DNA of 5,614 bases, taken from an uncultured Oscillibacter sp. GTDB taxonomy: Bacteria; Bacillota; Clostridia; Oscillospirales; Oscillospiraceae. Below, one piece after another: positions 4,383-5,614 of the stretch; positions within the stretch are counted from its first letter, which is position 1; every line of letters starts with the position of its first letter. The position numbers and the translations under genes were made by a program. The notes beneath the pieces are model-generated. The model saw only the letters and a program-made list of their open reading frames with translations. It ran no database searches and was not told the origin of the DNA. The stretch covers positions 1 through 5,614 of the forward strand of contig CAOJHG010000168.1 of assembly GCA_948435975.1 (NCBI GenBank). Direction: 5' to 3'.

Positions 4383-5614
4383 ATGCCGCAAAGTAAACTG
4401 ATCGAGCTGACCTACTACGATCCCAAGTCCGGCGTGCGGCTCACCGCCTACGCGGACACCATCATCATGGACAGCAACGCAAAGGGCAAAGTCATCAGCG
4501 CCATACGTTTCGGCGGATACCCGGAAATGGTCCGGGGGCTGGCGGACGCCATCTACGGCGGAGCCACTGTCGACGCGGTTCATAACGGCGCCACGATTAC
4601 CCTGCAAAGCCGGCTCAAGAGCTACCAGCGCCAGATGTCCCACGACGGCCTGTATGCCATTGCCACCCTCATGTCCGGCGACGACATACAGACGGCGGAT
4701 GCCCCGGAAGAACCCGGGGAAGAACCAGCGGAAGAGCGAGCTGCGGATAAAGCAGCAGATACACCCCAGCCCCGCAAGTGCTACATCTTCTGCCCTGCCG
4801 GAGACCGGAACCGTCTTTTTGAAGAGCTGGACCGCAAAACCGCCGCGCCATTGATTCCAGAGTTTCAGGACTGTGTATTAGACGCCCTGATCGACCGGGG
4901 CGACCTGCGCCCGCTTGAGGTGGTTTCGATCAAGGAACGCCTGGACGCCTGGGTGCTGGACCTGCTGCCAGAGGACAAGAACGTGGTGGATATCCTGGAA
5001 CGGGGCCTGGAAAACGGCAGTATTGCTATTCCCGGCGGAGACCCGAACCAGCCGGACGGCTTTGAGGATGTGGAGAACGTCACCGGATACCTCAACGCCT
5101 TCGGCGTTACCGTGGCTGACCGTATCCGCAGTCAGTTTCAGCCGCTCTTTGACCCGGCGTCGGAACCGCTGTCAGAGGAAGTGCTGGCCGTCAACGACTA
5201 CATCCAGGCAAAGGCCGGATATTCCCTCTACGACGCCCAACTCGCTGTGGCGGAATCTGTCAAGCGCCAGCTGGACCGCAAAAGCGCCGCGCTGATTATC
5301 GCGGAATGCGGTTCCGGCAAGACGAAGATTGGTTCCACCGCTTTGGGTGCGCTGCACGGCCTGTGGGCTTCCCAGCACCGGAAGGGCGCAGGAAAAATCT
5401 TCGGCGTGGTGATGTCCCCCTCCCATGTCACTCAGAAGTGGGTGCGGGAGATTGGCGAAACCCTGCCGGACACCTATGCCATGGTGGTGCGGAGTATCAC
5501 GGACCTGAACCGGCTGTACGCCATGTACGAGGCCGGGGATAAGAGCGTCTACGCGGTCATCAGCAAGGAGAAGGCCCGGGACGGCTATATGCGCTATCCC
5601 GCCGTCACTTGGAA
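4383..5614 (+). CDS. DEAD/DEAH-type (superfamily 2 / SNF2-like) helicase, N-terminal part, 3' end outside window
   Basis: The frame is open for 410 codons to the window edge. Residues 1 to about 100 form a small mixed alpha/beta domain (KLIELTYYDPKSGVRLTAYA). Residues about 103-130 are an acidic, alanine-rich linker. A second domain begins CYIFCPAGDRNRLFEELDRK (133 onwards). The P-loop ATPase core starts near 290, with YSLYDAQLAVAESVKRQLD (Q-motif-like region), Walker A ECGSGKTKIG with Lys313, and MSPSHVTQKWVREI (344 onwards) as motif Ia. The DEAD/DEAH box and helicase C domain are expected downstream. I recall large helicases of this type as backbone genes of Firmicutes conjugative elements, probably acting on element DNA during replication or transfer. 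The long N-terminal extension of about 300 residues before Walker A is notable. Expression is probably controlled by the terminator at 4316-4352. Confidence 0.87.
   Translation, partial: MPQSKLIELTYYDPKSGVRLTAYADTIIMDSNAKGKVISAIRFGGYPEMVRGLADAIYGGATVDAVHNGATITLQSRLKSYQRQMSHDGLYAIATLMSGDDIQTADAPEEPGEEPAEERAADKAADTPQPRKCYIFCPAGDRNRLFEELDRKTAAPLIPEFQDCVLDALIDRGDLRPLEVVSIKERLDAWVLDLLPEDKNVVDILERGLENGSIAIPGGDPNQPDGFEDVENVTGYLNAFGVTVADRIRSQFQPLFDPASEPLSEEVLAVNDYIQAKAGYSLYDAQLAVAESVKRQLDRKSAALIIAECGSGKTKIGSTALGALHGLWASQHRKGAGKIFGVVMSPSHVTQKWVREIGETLPDTYAMVVRSITDLNRLYAMYEAGDKSVYAVISKEKARDGYMRYPAVTW

Noticed and set aside
4180..4401. 73-codon plus-strand frame spanning the repeats, terminator and helicase start
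   Set aside because: There is no ribosome binding site before ATG 4180, the sequence is low-complexity (repeated GRSKL from the 15-bp repeats), and it reads through a terminator stem. A regulatory leader peptide is possible but unsupported.

Overview
The window looks like part of an integrative and conjugative element (or a related conjugative plasmid) from a GC-rich gut Clostridia lineage such as the Oscillospiraceae. This rests on three points. The genes have strong AGGAGG-type ribosome binding sites. The backbone genes are GC-rich (36 of 60 bases G or C at 2101-2160). The gene set (a Rep protein with a DUF6017-like C-terminus, a DUF5697-like protein, an S1-like RNA-binding protein and a large DEAD/DEAH-type helicase) is one I recall from Firmicutes conjugative elements. 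No database search was possible, so the taxon is an inference.

Layout. Block 1 (1-2573, + strand) is a tight backbone operon: the 3' part of a replication initiator gene, a small DUF5697-like gene, and a 426-residue S1/OB-fold protein with a long acidic N-terminus. It is closed by a strong intrinsic terminator. The rep gene carries 23-bp phased repeats inside its coding sequence, which look like origin iterons.

Block 2 (2594-4175) is a small self-contained cassette between two backbone blocks. It has a divergently transcribed mini XRE-type repressor on the minus strand, an intergenic region with a promoter bracketed by two TACGCA..TGCGTA palindromes, a YpsA/DUF1273-like SLOG nucleotide-binding protein, and an unrecognised lipoprotein with two CxxC pairs whose start overlaps the SLOG stop (ATGA). 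Parts of it are strikingly AT-rich (20 of 60 bases G or C at 2581-2640; 21 of 60 at 3661-3720), but the SLOG gene itself is not (38 of 60 at 3121-3180). The cassette reads as accessory cargo with its own switch and is the most likely place for an undescribed system.

Block 3 (4135-5614, + strand) begins with about 250 bases of non-coding DNA. It holds an inverted repeat that may be the cassette terminator, a second inverted repeat, three copies of a 15-bp direct repeat, and a strong intrinsic terminator placed only 30 bases before the next start codon. The helicase gene starts at 4383 and runs off the window after its Walker A motif. The terminator leaves almost no room for a promoter, so expression of the helicase probably depends on read-through.

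No tRNA, rRNA, CRISPR array, transposase or integrase gene was seen.
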